64,000 nt of DNA from Streptomyces sp. WMMC500 (GCF_027497195.1 NZ_CP114905.1:7265001-7329000); one strand, 5' to 3'; positions 38,527 to 47,089 are shown, counted from the first letter of the stretch. The notes: generated by a model not told the origin, from the letters alone. Translations and numbers: made by a program.

Positions 38527-39477
38527 GTGCGCATGAACGGCAGGCACGAGACGGACCACGGAGCCGGGGGGACGGGCAGGTCCCGGCGGCGGGCGACGAG
38601 CGGGATGGGACGGCGCGCGCTGCTCACCGCGGCGCTCGGCGCCGGTACCGCCGCCGCCCTGGGCGGCACGGCCGGACCCGCGGCGGCGGCCGGGGCCGAG
38701 GCACACGGCAGGTGCGGCAAGCGGCGCATCCCGCCGGGCGGCATCGGCATGCACCTCTACACCATGCGCGGGCCGCTGGCCACGGACTTCGCCGGCACCC
38801 TGCAGCAGTTGGCGGACATCGGCTACGCCACCGTCGGCGTCAGCGGCCGGCACGGCCACGACGCGCAGCAGATCCGCGGCATGATCGACGACGCCGGGCT
38901 CAAGGCCGTGCTGGAGCACGTCGGGTACGACATCGTCTCCGGCAGCGGGCTGCCGAAGGCGATCGAGGACGTGCACACCCTGGGCGGCCAGTGGGTCGTC
39001 GTCCCCAGCCTGCCCGGTGCCATGCACACGCCGGCCGGCTTCCGCGAGGCGGCGCGCGTCCTGAACGAGGCCGGCCGCGCCTGCCGGGAGGCCGGGCTGC
39101 AGCAGGTGCTCTTCCACAACCACGGCAACGACCACGCCACCGTCGACGGCGAGGTGCTCTTCGACATCCTCGTCAACGAGACCGATCCGCAATTGGTCGC
39201 CTTCGAGTTCGACCTGTACTGGGCGGTGGACGGCGGCGCCGACCCGCTCACGTACTTCCGCCGGCACCCGGGCCGCTTCCCCGCGCTGCACGTCAAGGAC
39301 ATGGCGGAGAACGGCGACATCGCCGACGTCGGCTCGGGTGTGCTGGACTTCGCGGAGATGTTCCAGGGGGCGAAGAGCGGCGGGATCAAGCAGTGGCTCG
39401 TCGAGCACGACAACCCGTCGGACCCGTTCGCGACGGCGCGCAACAGCTACGAGTACCTCGCGGCGCTGCGCTACTGA
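38527..39477 (+). CDS. Tat-exported sugar phosphate isomerase/epimerase-fold protein
   Basis: A 316-residue xylose-isomerase-like TIM-barrel protein. The N-terminus has a twin-arginine signal (MGRRALLTAALGAG, RR at 29-30), an Ala/Gly hydrophobic core and a likely cleavage after about residue 55. The barrel shows IGMHLYTMRGPLATDFAGTL, LFHNHGNDHA and FEFDLYWAVDGGADPLTYF, with metal-ligand Glu/Asp/His positions, and ends LVEHDNPSDPF. It is probably a secreted sugar isomerase, epimerase or hydrolase-like enzyme. The LacI-type operator upstream supports sugar-dependent control. Start GTG at 38527; an ATG at 38533 is an alternative. Confidence 0.87.
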   Translation: MRMNGRHETDHGAGGTGRSRRRATSGMGRRALLTAALGAGTAAALGGTAGPAAAAGAEAHGRCGKRRIPPGGIGMHLYTMRGPLATDFAGTLQQLADIGYATVGVSGRHGHDAQQIRGMIDDAGLKAVLEHVGYDIVSGSGLPKAIEDVHTLGGQWVVVPSLPGAMHTPAGFREAARVLNEAGRACREAGLQQVLFHNHGNDHATVDGEVLFDILVNETDPQLVAFEFDLYWAVDGGADPLTYFRRHPGRFPALHVKDMAENGDIADVGSGVLDFAEMFQGAKSGGIKQWLVEHDNPSDPFATARNSYEYLAALRY

Positions 39478-39566
39478 GGCGTGCGGCCGGTCCAGCCGTG
39501 CCGACGGCGCTTCCTGCGGTCACGTCGGTCACGGCACTCACGCTGCATTCGGTGAGTCCGGTGGTT

Positions 39567-39597
39567 CCGGTGCGTTCCCGGGCGGGGAACGCACCGG
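39567..39597. terminator. 13-bp hairpin after the sugar-isomerase-like gene
   Basis: CCGGTGCGTTCCC (39567-39579) pairs perfectly with 39585-39597 around GGGCG. It lies between convergent genes, 90 bp after the upstream stop. Confidence 0.7.
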
Positions 39598-39773
39598 GCG
39601 GACCCGCACCCGGGCGGGTGTTCGCGGGTCCCGGCGCGGCGGCAGCGGCCCTCGCGGGCGGGCCCTCCCGGCCCCCGTCGACGGCCGCTGCCGCTCGGGC
39701 CGCAACCCGGGGCGGTGGGGGACGTGCCGGGTGCCGGACCTGACGTGAACCCCCGCCCTCAGAGGCTGTCCGG

Positions 39774-41543
39774 CTAGGGCCTGTTCAGCGCCCGCGCGGC
39801 GCCGGCGGCCGCGGCGGTGGCGAGAATCCACCCGGCGGCGGTGAGCAGATACGCCACCCACTGCGAGCCGCCGTCGGGCGCGAACGCGTTGCCCTGGCCG
39901 AAGTCGACGACCGGCAGCAGCGTGTCCAGGGTGTAGACGAACGGGTTGAAATCGATCTTCTTGCCGGGCTCCAACGGCCGCGGCCGGTCGGCCCGGAAGA
40001 GCAGGGAGCCCAGCGCCAGCAGCCCGGCCAGCCAGACGACGGCGCGCTCGGGGCGGTAGCCGTAGCCGACGGCGGCGTCCTGGACGAAGCCCCAGGCGCG
40101 GGCATACCAGCGCAGTTGGGTGCGGCGGGCGCGCTGCTTGGCGAGCAGGACGCGCCGGGCGTCGTCCTCGTGCCCGAGGCTGCGGTAGGCGGCGGCGAGT
40201 TGCTCGTAGGGCTGCGGGACGTACGTGCCGTCGCTGCGACCGAGCCAGGGCAGCCGCTCGGCGGCGGAGAGGGGGTTGCGGAGCTGTTCGTACACCGCGC
40301 CGTCGAGGCGGAGCCGGGCCGGCCAGGTGTCTGCCGCGTCGTGCAACACGCCGAGGGTGGAGTAGCGCAGGTCCAGGGCGCCGTCGAGGCGTGCGGTACC
40401 CAGATCGGCCTCGCGGGCAGTGGTGCGGCGCAGGCTGAGTGCGGTGGCACCGGGCGTGTGGCCCCTGATGTGGCTGCCGCCGGCCTGGATACGGCCAGTG
40501 ATCTGCGCTCCCGACATCCGGATCAGACCGGTGGCCGTCAGCCGGTCCAGCACGACGTCGGCACCGACCTGTATCCCGTACGCGTCGAGCGCGGCGTCGT
40601 CCGCCTCCGTCCGCAGGTGCGCCCCGCTCATCACCAGCCGGCCGCCGACGGTCGCGTCGGCCAGCCGTATCTGGCCGTGGGATCGGAAGCGGTTGTCGAG
40701 CACGACATCGGACCCGACGTGCACACCCGGGGCGTCCAGGGTGCGTCCGGCGGGGTTGTCGAGCGTGGCACCGCGCAGGAACGCGGCGCCCGCGACGGCG
40801 GCGTTCCGGAGGCCGAGCCTGCCGGTCGCCGCCAGCCGGTACGCGGCGAAGTCGCCTTCGATCTGGACCCGGGCGGCGTCGAGTGCGGCGTCGCCGGAAC
40901 CGGCGTCGAGCCGGGCCTCGCGCAGGTCGATGCTGCCGCCGACGCGGGCGCTGCGCAACACGACCGTGCCCCGGGCGGAGAAGCCGTCGCGCATGAGGAT
41001 GTCGTTGTCGACTTGCAGCCGGGTGCCGTTGAGCACCTCGCCTTCGGGGTTGTGGAGCCGGGCGCCGTTGAGTATGAGGGTGCCGGCGATACGGGTCGCG
41101 ACGAGCCGGACCTTGCCGCTGGTCGTACAACCGGTCAGGCGGAGGTTGCCCTCGGCCCAGAGGTGCGAGGCGAGCAGGCCCGGCAGATGCGAGCCGTTGA
41201 AGCTGAGCTGGCGCGTACGGGCGCCGTAGAGGTCGACGGACTCCTCGAACGAGCAGTCCTGGAGCCGCAGATGGTGCGCCACGTCGGCGTGGTCGAGGGC
41301 GAGGCGCCCGGTGATCCGCGCGCCGGTGAGCTGTACCGCGGCGGTGTGCCCGGACTCGGTGTCGCGCGCGCCGAGCAGCAGCGCGGTGACGACCTCGGCG
41401 CGCACGACGCGCTCCGGGCCCCAGGCGGCGCCCCCGGCCGGGTCGTCCGCGGCGGGGTCGCCCACCCGGAGGTCGACGCGCGTGGCGGTGGGGAAGGCGT
41501 CCCACAGCCGCCGCTCGGGCGGGCTCAGCTCGTCCGGTCCCAC
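39774..41543 (-). CDS. Beta-helix-like repeat protein with C-terminal membrane segments
   Basis: A 589-residue protein from a GTG at 41543 with GAGGGGG upstream. After an N-terminal globular part of about 70 residues come many tandem repeats of about 20-25 residues (for example TGARITGRLALDHADV, NGARLHNPEGEVLNGTRLQV, SGAHLRTEADDAALDAYGI), the pattern of a right-handed beta-helix. A helical section (EQLAAAYRSLGHEDDARRVL) follows, then a membrane domain with about three segments ending in ILATAAAAGAARALNRP. I recall related Streptomyces proteins labelled membrane-associated oxidoreductase, but no cofactor motif is visible, so no enzyme is claimed. Confidence 0.72.
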   Translation of the reverse strand: MGPDELSPPERRLWDAFPTATRVDLRVGDPAADDPAGGAAWGPERVVRAEVVTALLLGARDTESGHTAAVQLTGARITGRLALDHADVAHHLRLQDCSFEESVDLYGARTRQLSFNGSHLPGLLASHLWAEGNLRLTGCTTSGKVRLVATRIAGTLILNGARLHNPEGEVLNGTRLQVDNDILMRDGFSARGTVVLRSARVGGSIDLREARLDAGSGDAALDAARVQIEGDFAAYRLAATGRLGLRNAAVAGAAFLRGATLDNPAGRTLDAPGVHVGSDVVLDNRFRSHGQIRLADATVGGRLVMSGAHLRTEADDAALDAYGIQVGADVVLDRLTATGLIRMSGAQITGRIQAGGSHIRGHTPGATALSLRRTTAREADLGTARLDGALDLRYSTLGVLHDAADTWPARLRLDGAVYEQLRNPLSAAERLPWLGRSDGTYVPQPYEQLAAAYRSLGHEDDARRVLLAKQRARRTQLRWYARAWGFVQDAAVGYGYRPERAVVWLAGLLALGSLLFRADRPRPLEPGKKIDFNPFVYTLDTLLPVVDFGQGNAFAPDGGSQWVAYLLTAAGWILATAAAAGAARALNRP

Positions 41544-41914
41544 ATGTCCCCCTCGCCTTCGGCGCCGACCGCGGTACGCCCGCTCGCATCCGCTGCCGGT
41601 ACTCAACCACCCTCGCCGTCCACCGGGTTGGGCACCCCACCGGACCCGCCGAGCCCGGGGGGAGCGGACCGGCGCGCGGCACGGCGAAGGAAGCCGCCCT
41701 GGCCTGGCGGAGCCGCTGCGGAGGGCCCTCGCGCGTACGCCCGTGCCGTCCGATCCCACGACCCAGTCCCCGCCTGCGGGAGCGCCCCGGCGCGCACGCC
41801 CGTGCCACGGGACGTTCCAGGCGCCCGCCGAGCCGCCCGGCCCCGGCAAGGGCCCGGCCCCGGAGTGGGCCCGCACTCGGGCAACCCCCTGCGGCCAGGC
41901 GGCATCATGGAACC

Positions 41915-42556
41915 GTGCGGTTCGAAGCGATCTCCTGGGAGCGGCTCACCGAGGCGCTGGCCGAGCGTGTCGCCGACACGAAGGCGGCCGACGGCGGCGC
42001 GTGGCCGCGCGTCGCCGTGGACGGTGCCCCCGCGGCGGAGCCCGGCCTGCTCGCCGCCCGGGTCGCCGACGCCCTGCGGGTACGCGGGCGTGACGCCCTC
42101 GTCCTCGACGCGGGCGGATTCCTGCGGCCCGCCTCCCTCCGCTACGAGTTCGGGCGCGAGGATCCCGACGCGTACCACGACACCTGGCTCGACACCGGCG
42201 CCCTCTGGCGCGAGGTCTTCGGGCCCCTGGAGCCCGGCGGCGACGGCCGCGTCCTGCCCGACCTCTGGGACCCCGTCACCGACCGCGCCACGCGCACCCC
42301 GTACACCTCCCTGCCGGCCGGCGCCGTGCTGCTGCTGCACGGGCCGCTGCTGCTCGGCCGCTGGTTCCCCTTCGACCTGACCGTTCACCTCCGGCTCTCC
42401 GCCTCCGCCCTGGCCCGGCGCACACCCGAGCGGGACCGCTGGACACTGCCCGCCTTCGCCCGCTACGAGGAGGAGGCCGATCCCGCGGGCGCCGCCGATG
42501 TGCTCGTACGCCTCGATGACCCGCGCCGCCCGGCCTGGCGCCCCGAGCGGCCGTAG
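41915..42556 (+). CDS. Uridine-kinase-like protein lacking the P-loop lysine
   Basis: A 213-residue protein resembling actinobacterial uridine-kinase-like ATPases in length and layout (RVAVDGAPAAEPGLLAARVA, LDAGGFLRPASLRYEFGRED, TWLDTGALWREVFGPL, VLLLHGPLLLGRWFPFDLTV, RRTPERDRW). The position of Walker A reads GAPAAEPG, so the GKS/T needed for phosphate binding is absent. It may be catalytically dead or use another substrate. Start GTG at 41915. Confidence 0.75.
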   Translation: MRFEAISWERLTEALAERVADTKAADGGAWPRVAVDGAPAAEPGLLAARVADALRVRGRDALVLDAGGFLRPASLRYEFGREDPDAYHDTWLDTGALWREVFGPLEPGGDGRVLPDLWDPVTDRATRTPYTSLPAGAVLLLHGPLLLGRWFPFDLTVHLRLSASALARRTPERDRWTLPAFARYEEEADPAGAADVLVRLDDPRRPAWRPERP

Positions 42557-42574
42557 GGGACACCTCCCGGGAAG

Positions 42575-42605
42575 CCGGCCGGACCGCTCCTGCGGATCCG
42601 GCCGG
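42575..42605. terminator. Imperfect hairpin between convergent genes
   Basis: CCGGCCGGACCGC (42575-42587) pairs with 42592-42605 around TCCT with one bulged base. It lies between the kinase-like gene and the minus-strand DUF6343 gene. Confidence 0.5.
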
Positions 42606-42668
42606 ATCCGGCCGCTCGCGCTCCGGCCCGCGACGGACCCCGCCGCAGGCGCGCGGCGCGCCCCCGCG

Positions 42669-42968
42669 TCAGGGCAGCCGCTTCGGCCTGGGCGGTTCCT
42701 CGTCCTCGCGTATCGGCTCGTACGGGGGCACGTCCGCGCCCGGCTGGAAATGCGAACCCTGTCTGATGCGCCGGACCACCACCACCATGTCGACGATCGT
42801 GATCGCGGCGAGTGCCGCGGTCACCGCGGCCCAGGCCGGTTGGTCGACGACGACGAAGAAGACCGTGCCCGCGATCATCCAGAGCGTTCCCCACAGCGCC
42901 AGCCAGAAGCGCATGCGCAGCGGAGAGCGGGCGTGTACGGGCTCGTCGCCGGAGCGGTTCAGCCTCAT
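42669..42968 (-). CDS. DUF6343-type small membrane protein
   Basis: A 99-residue protein with two transmembrane segments (FWLALWGTLWMIAGTVFFVV and AAVTAALAAITIVDMVVVV), a basic N-terminus (MRLNRSGDEPVHARSPLRMR) and an acidic/proline tail (PPYEPIREDEEPPRPKRLP). The RSGxEPVxARSPLRxR start is the mark of the Streptomyces DUF6343 family. Function unknown. AGGAGGTGCTAC just ahead of the ATG gives a strong ribosome site. Confidence 0.8.
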   Translation of the reverse strand: MRLNRSGDEPVHARSPLRMRFWLALWGTLWMIAGTVFFVVVDQPAWAAVTAALAAITIVDMVVVVRRIRQGSHFQPGADVPPYEPIREDEEPPRPKRLP

Positions 42969-43041
42969 GCGTAGCACCTCCTGCCCCCAGCATCCGACTC
43001 TCCGGGGCCGAGGTCCAACCAGGCGCTGCGCGTACGGCCCC

Positions 43042-43353
43042 CTACTGCGCGCAGCGCGCCAGGGATATCCGGCGGCCCTGCGGCCACTGCGCCTCCGGCA
43101 GGCCCTCCGCCCGCTCGGCGTCCGCGACCCCGTCGGCCCTGCGGGCGGACCACACCGCCGCGTCCGCCCCGACCTGCACCTCCGCGGCCGCGCCCGGCCG
43201 GTCCGCCCCGGTCGGCTCCGTGCGCTCCGCCAGCTCGGCGGCCAGCCCCGCCAGGTCCAGCCCGGCACCCTCGGTCTCGTCCACGTCGCACGCGGCCAGG
43301 CCGAGCTCATGCTCCGCCGATTCGAGCTCGTCGACAACGTCGTGGTAGTCCAT
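43042..43353 (-). CDS. Small acidic hypothetical protein
   Basis: I do not recognise this 103-residue soluble protein. It opens MDYHDVVDELESAEHELGLA, an acidic helical segment, followed by Ala/Glu-rich sequence and a C-terminal PEAQWPQGRRISLARCAQ. Codon use is normal for the window. It is on the same strand as DUF6343, 73 bp upstream of it, so co-transcription is possible. The start at 43353 is the last good ATG; a GTG/ATG-extended version is less protein-like. Confidence 0.55.
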   Translation of the reverse strand: MDYHDVVDELESAEHELGLAACDVDETEGAGLDLAGLAAELAERTEPTGADRPGAAAEVQVGADAAVWSARRADGVADAERAEGLPEAQWPQGRRISLARCAQ

Positions 43354-43514
43354 GCCCTGGAAGCTACAACCCCCCACTGACAACGGCCGCCCCGGCCGCC
43401 CTCAGCGCCCCATTTTCCCCGGCATATGGCACCCTGCCCGGCCGTCCCGCCGTGGTGCGTCCACGCGGACGGGCGGTCGCCGCCCGCCCGCCGGCGGTTG
43501 CTACGGTGCACGGC

Positions 43515-43973
43515 GTGACCACGTCGACCGACGAGAACGGCCAAGCGGCCCGGCCCGGCCAGTCCGGCCCGTCCGCCACCACCGAGATAGACCCGCGCGC
43601 CGCCGGTGTCGTACGCACCTCCTACGCGCCCGACCCCGACGGCGACCCCGACCCCGGCGAGATCGTCTGGACCTGGGTCCCGTACGAGGAGAACGACGGC
43701 CGCGGCAAGGACCGGCCCGTCCTCGTCGTCGCCCGCGAGTCCGCCGGCACGGTCCTCGCCGTCCAACTGTCCAGCAGGCGCCGCGACGACGACCACGACT
43801 GGGTACGCATCGGCGCAGGACCCTGGGACCGCGAGGGCCGCGAGTCGTGGGTCGACCTGGACCGTGTGCTGCGGCTGCACGACGGCGGCATGCGCCGCGA
43901 GGCGTGCTCGCTGGACCGGCAGCGCTTCCACCTCGTCGAGCACCGCCTGCGGCTGCGCTACGGCTGGCGCTGA
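43515..43973 (+). CDS. PemK/MazF-like growth-inhibitor family protein
   Basis: A 152-residue protein. After a disordered N-terminus of about 40 residues, it shows the PemK/MazF pattern GEIVWTWVPYEENDGRGKDR then PVLVVARE, GTVLAVQLSSR, WVRIGAGPWDREGRESWVDL. Classical members are mRNA endoribonucleases. No antitoxin gene is paired with it here, so it may be a domesticated member. Start GTG at 43515; convergent with map, only 34 bp apart. Confidence 0.75.
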   Translation: MTTSTDENGQAARPGQSGPSATTEIDPRAAGVVRTSYAPDPDGDPDPGEIVWTWVPYEENDGRGKDRPVLVVARESAGTVLAVQLSSRRRDDDHDWVRIGAGPWDREGRESWVDLDRVLRLHDGGMRREACSLDRQRFHLVEHRLRLRYGWR

Positions 43974-44007
43974 CCCCCAGCCCGCGCCACGGCCCGCGCC
44001 CCGGCCC

Positions 44008-44775
44008 TCACAGCGTCGTCAGCACCCGCGGCCCGTCCCTCGTCACCGCGATCGTGTGCTCGATGTGCGCCGCCCTGCTGCCGTCCGCGGTCCGCAGCGT
44101 CCACCCGTCGCGGTCGACCCCGTAGTCGTCCGAGCCGCCCGACAGCAGCATCGGCTCGATCGCCAGCGTCAGCCCGTGGCGCAGCGGGTAACCCCGCCCC
44201 GCGCGCCCGCGGTTGGGCACGTGCGGGTCCTCGTGCATCCGCCGCCCGATGCCGTGTCCGCCGAAGTCCGCCGGCATCCCGCAGCCCGCCTCCGCGGCCA
44301 CGCGCCCCACGGCGGCGGAGATGTCGCCCAGCCGCCCGCCCGCGACCGCGGCCGCGATCCCGGCGTCTATCGCGCGCTGGGTGGCGGCGATCAGCGCCGT
44401 GTCCCCGGGCCGCGGCGTGCCCACGGTGAAGCTGATCGCCGCGTCGCCCGTCCAGCCGTCCAGTTCCGCGCCGAAGTCGAGGGACACGAGGTCGCCGTCG
44501 CGCAGCCGGTGGCCGGTGGGGATGCCGTGCACGATCGCGTCGTTGACGGAGGTGCAGAGGACCGCGGGGAAGGGCGTGGCGGCGAACGACGGCCGGTAGC
44601 CGAGGAACGGCGATCCCGCCCCCGCCTTGTCCAGCACCTCCCGCGCGACCTCGTCCAGCTCCAGCAGGCTGACGCCGACGCCGGCCGCGTCCCGCGCGGC
44701 GGCGAGGGCCTGGGCGACGACGCGGCCGGCCTCCCGCATGGCGTCCAGTGCGGCGTCGTTCTTGATCTCGACCAT
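44008..44775 (-). CDS. map: Type I methionine aminopeptidase
   Basis: Removes N-terminal methionine from nascent proteins; 255 residues. The five metal ligands are placed as in the family: Asp in LVSLDFGAELDGW and TGDAAISF, His in GGHGIGRRMHEDP, Glu in LAIEPMLL and HIEHTIAVT. The substrate His is in NDAIVHGIPT. It is probably an extra copy beside the main map in the secY-adk operon typical of streptomycetes, which is not in this window. ATG at 44775. It is divergent from an XRE regulator across 54 bp that include an AT-rich palindrome. Confidence 0.93.
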   Translation of the reverse strand: MVEIKNDAALDAMREAGRVVAQALAAARDAAGVGVSLLELDEVAREVLDKAGAGSPFLGYRPSFAATPFPAVLCTSVNDAIVHGIPTGHRLRDGDLVSLDFGAELDGWTGDAAISFTVGTPRPGDTALIAATQRAIDAGIAAAVAGGRLGDISAAVGRVAAEAGCGMPADFGGHGIGRRMHEDPHVPNRGRAGRGYPLRHGLTLAIEPMLLSGGSDDYGVDRDGWTLRTADGSRAAHIEHTIAVTRDGPRVLTTL

Positions 44776-44802
44776 GACGTGGCTCTCCCTCGGCCTCCCA
44801 AT

Positions 44803-44821
44803 TACTATACCGGTATTAGTA
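44803..44821. promoter_or_regulatory. Divergent operator palindrome between map and the XRE gene
   Basis: The core ATACCGGTAT (44807-44816) is a perfect 10-bp palindrome. It is flanked by TACT and AGTA with a one-base offset, in an AT-rich patch that stands out from the GC-rich background. It lies 31 bp from the map start and 13 bp from the XRE start, so one bound dimer could control both genes. The adjacent XRE protein is the obvious candidate. Confidence 0.65.
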
Positions 44822-44829
44822 TCACGCTC

Positions 44830-45114
44830 ATGGTTCGTACTCCACTGACCCCCGAGGAGCGCCGCCGCGGCGAGCGCTTCGGCGCCCTGCTGCGCGCCGC
44901 CCGAGGCGAGCGCAGCATGACCGACGTCGCCGCCGCGGCCGGCATCTCCGCCGAGACCCTCCGCAAGATCGAGACCGGCCGCGCCCCCACCCCGGCGTTC
45001 TTCACGATCGCCGCGCTGGCGGCCACCCTGGGCGTCTCCCTCGACGCACTCGCCGGCGCCTGCACCGCGCCCGAGCCGGAGGCCACCGCCGACAGCACCG
45101 TCCACGCGGCGTAG
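44830..45114 (+). CDS. XRE-family helix-turn-helix regulator
   Basis: A 94-residue single-domain DNA-binding protein. The helix-turn-helix is FGALLRAARGERSMTDVAAA then GISAETLRKIETGRAPTPAFF, with TIAALAATLGVSLDALAG completing the five-helix fold. The tail is short and acidic. The short distance to the palindrome suggests a very short leader and autoregulation together with map. Confidence 0.87.
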   Translation: MVRTPLTPEERRRGERFGALLRAARGERSMTDVAAAAGISAETLRKIETGRAPTPAFFTIAALAATLGVSLDALAGACTAPEPEATADSTVHAA

Positions 45115-45207
45115 CGCGGGGTCAACTCCCGTCCCGGGCTGCGCCCGACCCGGTGACTCCGACGCCGGAACGCCGTAGCGGGACGCCGCGGCGGGCATGG
45201 CGCCCCC

Positions 45208-46050
45208 ATGACGTACGCGAACGGCACCCGTGACACCCGTGAGACCCGCGGCGGCGGCTGGGAGGCGCGCTACCGCGCCGCCCTGGAGCGCGGCGCGGGG
45301 CGCGGAGAGGCCCTGCTGACGGGGGTGGCGGCGCTGGCGCTGTACGGGTTCCGGGGCGTGCCCGCCGCCGCGGACGTGCGCGTGGTCGACGTGCTCGTAC
45401 CGCCTCGCCGCCGCCTCACCGCGCCGCCCGGCATCCGCATCCACCACGCCCCGCGCCGCCTGCCCCCGCCCGTCCGCCTGCCACCCGGACTCCCGGCCGC
45501 CCCGCCGGTCCGCGCCGCCGCCGACGCGCTGCGCGGGGTGCTCGACCACGACCGGACCGCCGCCCTGCTCCGCGAACTGCTCGACGCCCGCGCCACCCCG
45601 CCCGCCGCCGCGGCCACCGCACTCCGCGCCGCCGGCCTGCACACCCGCCCCGACGTCGCCGCCGCACTCGCCGCGCTCGGCTCCGCCGCCCGGCCACCCG
45701 CCGAAACGCGCGCCCGCGCGCTGCTCCACACCGCCGGCCTGCCGCCGCCGCTCTGGCACACCCCCCTGCACCTCGACGGGTACTGGCTCACCACCGCGCA
45801 CGCCCACTGGCCCCGCACCGGCGTCCTCCTCCACCTCACCGAGCCGCCGTACCGCACCGACGACGGCACCGTGGAGCACCACAACGCCCTCGAAGCCCTG
45901 GGCCTGCACCTCGTCCACACCACACCGCGTCAGTTGTTCCGCGAGCCGGACGCCTTCACCGCCGCCGTCCGCGACGCCCTCGCCGCCGCCCCGCACGGGC
46001 CGGACCCCGGCCGCCTGCGCGCGCGCCCGCGGCGCAGGCGCGTGCGTTGA
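45208..46050 (+). CDS. AbiEi/DUF559-like hypothetical protein
   Basis: A 280-residue protein. The first half (GEALLTGVAALALYGFRGVP, VRVVDVLVPPRRRLTAPPGI, RIHHAPRRLPPPVR, APPVRAAADALRGV) matches the pattern of AbiEi-type antitoxin-like proteins common in streptomycetes. The second half (AETRARALLHTAGLPPPLW, EHHNALEALGLHLVHTTPRQLF) resembles a DUF559/Vsr-like nuclease fold with few catalytic residues left. No AbiEii toxin is adjacent. Very Arg/Ala/Pro-rich sequence makes the assignment tentative. Confidence 0.6.
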   Translation: MTYANGTRDTRETRGGGWEARYRAALERGAGRGEALLTGVAALALYGFRGVPAAADVRVVDVLVPPRRRLTAPPGIRIHHAPRRLPPPVRLPPGLPAAPPVRAAADALRGVLDHDRTAALLRELLDARATPPAAAATALRAAGLHTRPDVAAALAALGSAARPPAETRARALLHTAGLPPPLWHTPLHLDGYWLTTAHAHWPRTGVLLHLTEPPYRTDDGTVEHHNALEALGLHLVHTTPRQLFREPDAFTAAVRDALAAAPHGPDPGRLRARPRRRRVR

Positions 46051-46098
46051 GGCGCGGTGCCCGCTGCGGGTCGCCACCGCGCGCCTCCCGGCCCGCCG

Positions 46099-47079
46099 CT
46101 ACGCCCCCTGCCCCGGCCGTCCGCCCGGCGTACGGACCGCCGTTGCCGCCGTGGCACAGCCCGCAGCCGCAGCAGCGCGCGGGGCGCTGCCCGCCTGCAC
46201 GGCCGCCAGATAGGCGCCGGCGAAGGCGTCGCCCGCGCCCGTGCTGTCGAGGGGCGTGACCGGGCACGCGGGGACGTGCACGGCGGGGACGCCGGGGGTG
46301 GCGAGGTGCGCGCCGTCCGCTGCGGCGGTGACCACGGCGGTGGCGCCGAGCGAGGCGGCCAGGGCCCCGGCCGCGGCGGCGGGGGAGGGGAGCCCGGTGA
46401 GCAGCGCGGCCTCCGCGGAGTTGGGGAAGAGGGTGTCCGCGTCGGCGATCGCGGTGAGGAACGCTCCGACCCCCGACGCCGAGAGGAAACCGGCCGACGC
46501 CGGATCCACGCTGACCGTCGCCCCGCGCGCGTGTGCGGCGGCGGTGGCGAGCGTGGCGAGGGCGCGGCCGGGAGCGGTGAAGAACAGGTAGCCGGAGAGG
46601 TGTACGTGCGTGACGCCGGCCAGCAGCCCCGGCTCCCAGTCGTCCGGGCCCAGCCGGGACGACGCCCCGCTGTCCGTCAGGAACGACCGCTCCCCGTCGC
46701 CGTCGACCAGGGCGACGACCTTGCCGGTGGGCGCCTCCGGGTCGACGCGGACGCGGGCGTCGACCCCGGCGCGTACCAACGCGGCGCGATGCCAGTCTGC
46801 GGAGTCCCGGCCCGCGCGCGCCAGCAAACGCACCCGCGCGCCACAATGCGCCGCCCACGCCGCGACGTTCGCGCCGGCGCCGCCGGGCAGGATCGCGATC
46901 CCCGCAGGAGTGTCCGTGCCGACGGCGAGCGGGGCGGTGTGGCGGGCGACGACGTCGGTGACGACGTCGCCGATGACGAGCAGGACGGGGCGGCGAGCGC
47001 CGTCCGCGGACGATCCCGTCCGCCCCCGCGCCCCTGTCTCCGTACGGTCCTCAGCCCGGCGCTCCGTCCGGTCGCTCAC
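46099..47079 (-). CDS. psuK: PfkB-family kinase, probable pseudouridine kinase
   Basis: A 326-residue ribokinase-like enzyme. VLLVIGDVVTDVVARH, GGAGANVAAWAAHCGA and the C-terminal signature DSTGAGDAFAGAYLAA (catalytic Asp in the last GAGD) are complete. It lies 10 bp downstream of psuG on the same strand. That pairing, known for pseudouridine catabolism (pseudouridine to pseudouridine-5'-phosphate, then uracil plus ribose-5-phosphate), is the basis for the name. Start GTG at 47079; the first 28 residues are hydrophilic and possibly dispensable. Confidence 0.85.
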   Translation of the reverse strand: MSDRTERRAEDRTETGARGRTGSSADGARRPVLLVIGDVVTDVVARHTAPLAVGTDTPAGIAILPGGAGANVAAWAAHCGARVRLLARAGRDSADWHRAALVRAGVDARVRVDPEAPTGKVVALVDGDGERSFLTDSGASSRLGPDDWEPGLLAGVTHVHLSGYLFFTAPGRALATLATAAAHARGATVSVDPASAGFLSASGVGAFLTAIADADTLFPNSAEAALLTGLPSPAAAAGALAASLGATAVVTAAADGAHLATPGVPAVHVPACPVTPLDSTGAGDAFAGAYLAAVQAGSAPRAAAAAGCATAATAVRTPGGRPGQGA

Positions 47080-47089
47080 CCCCGGCCCC

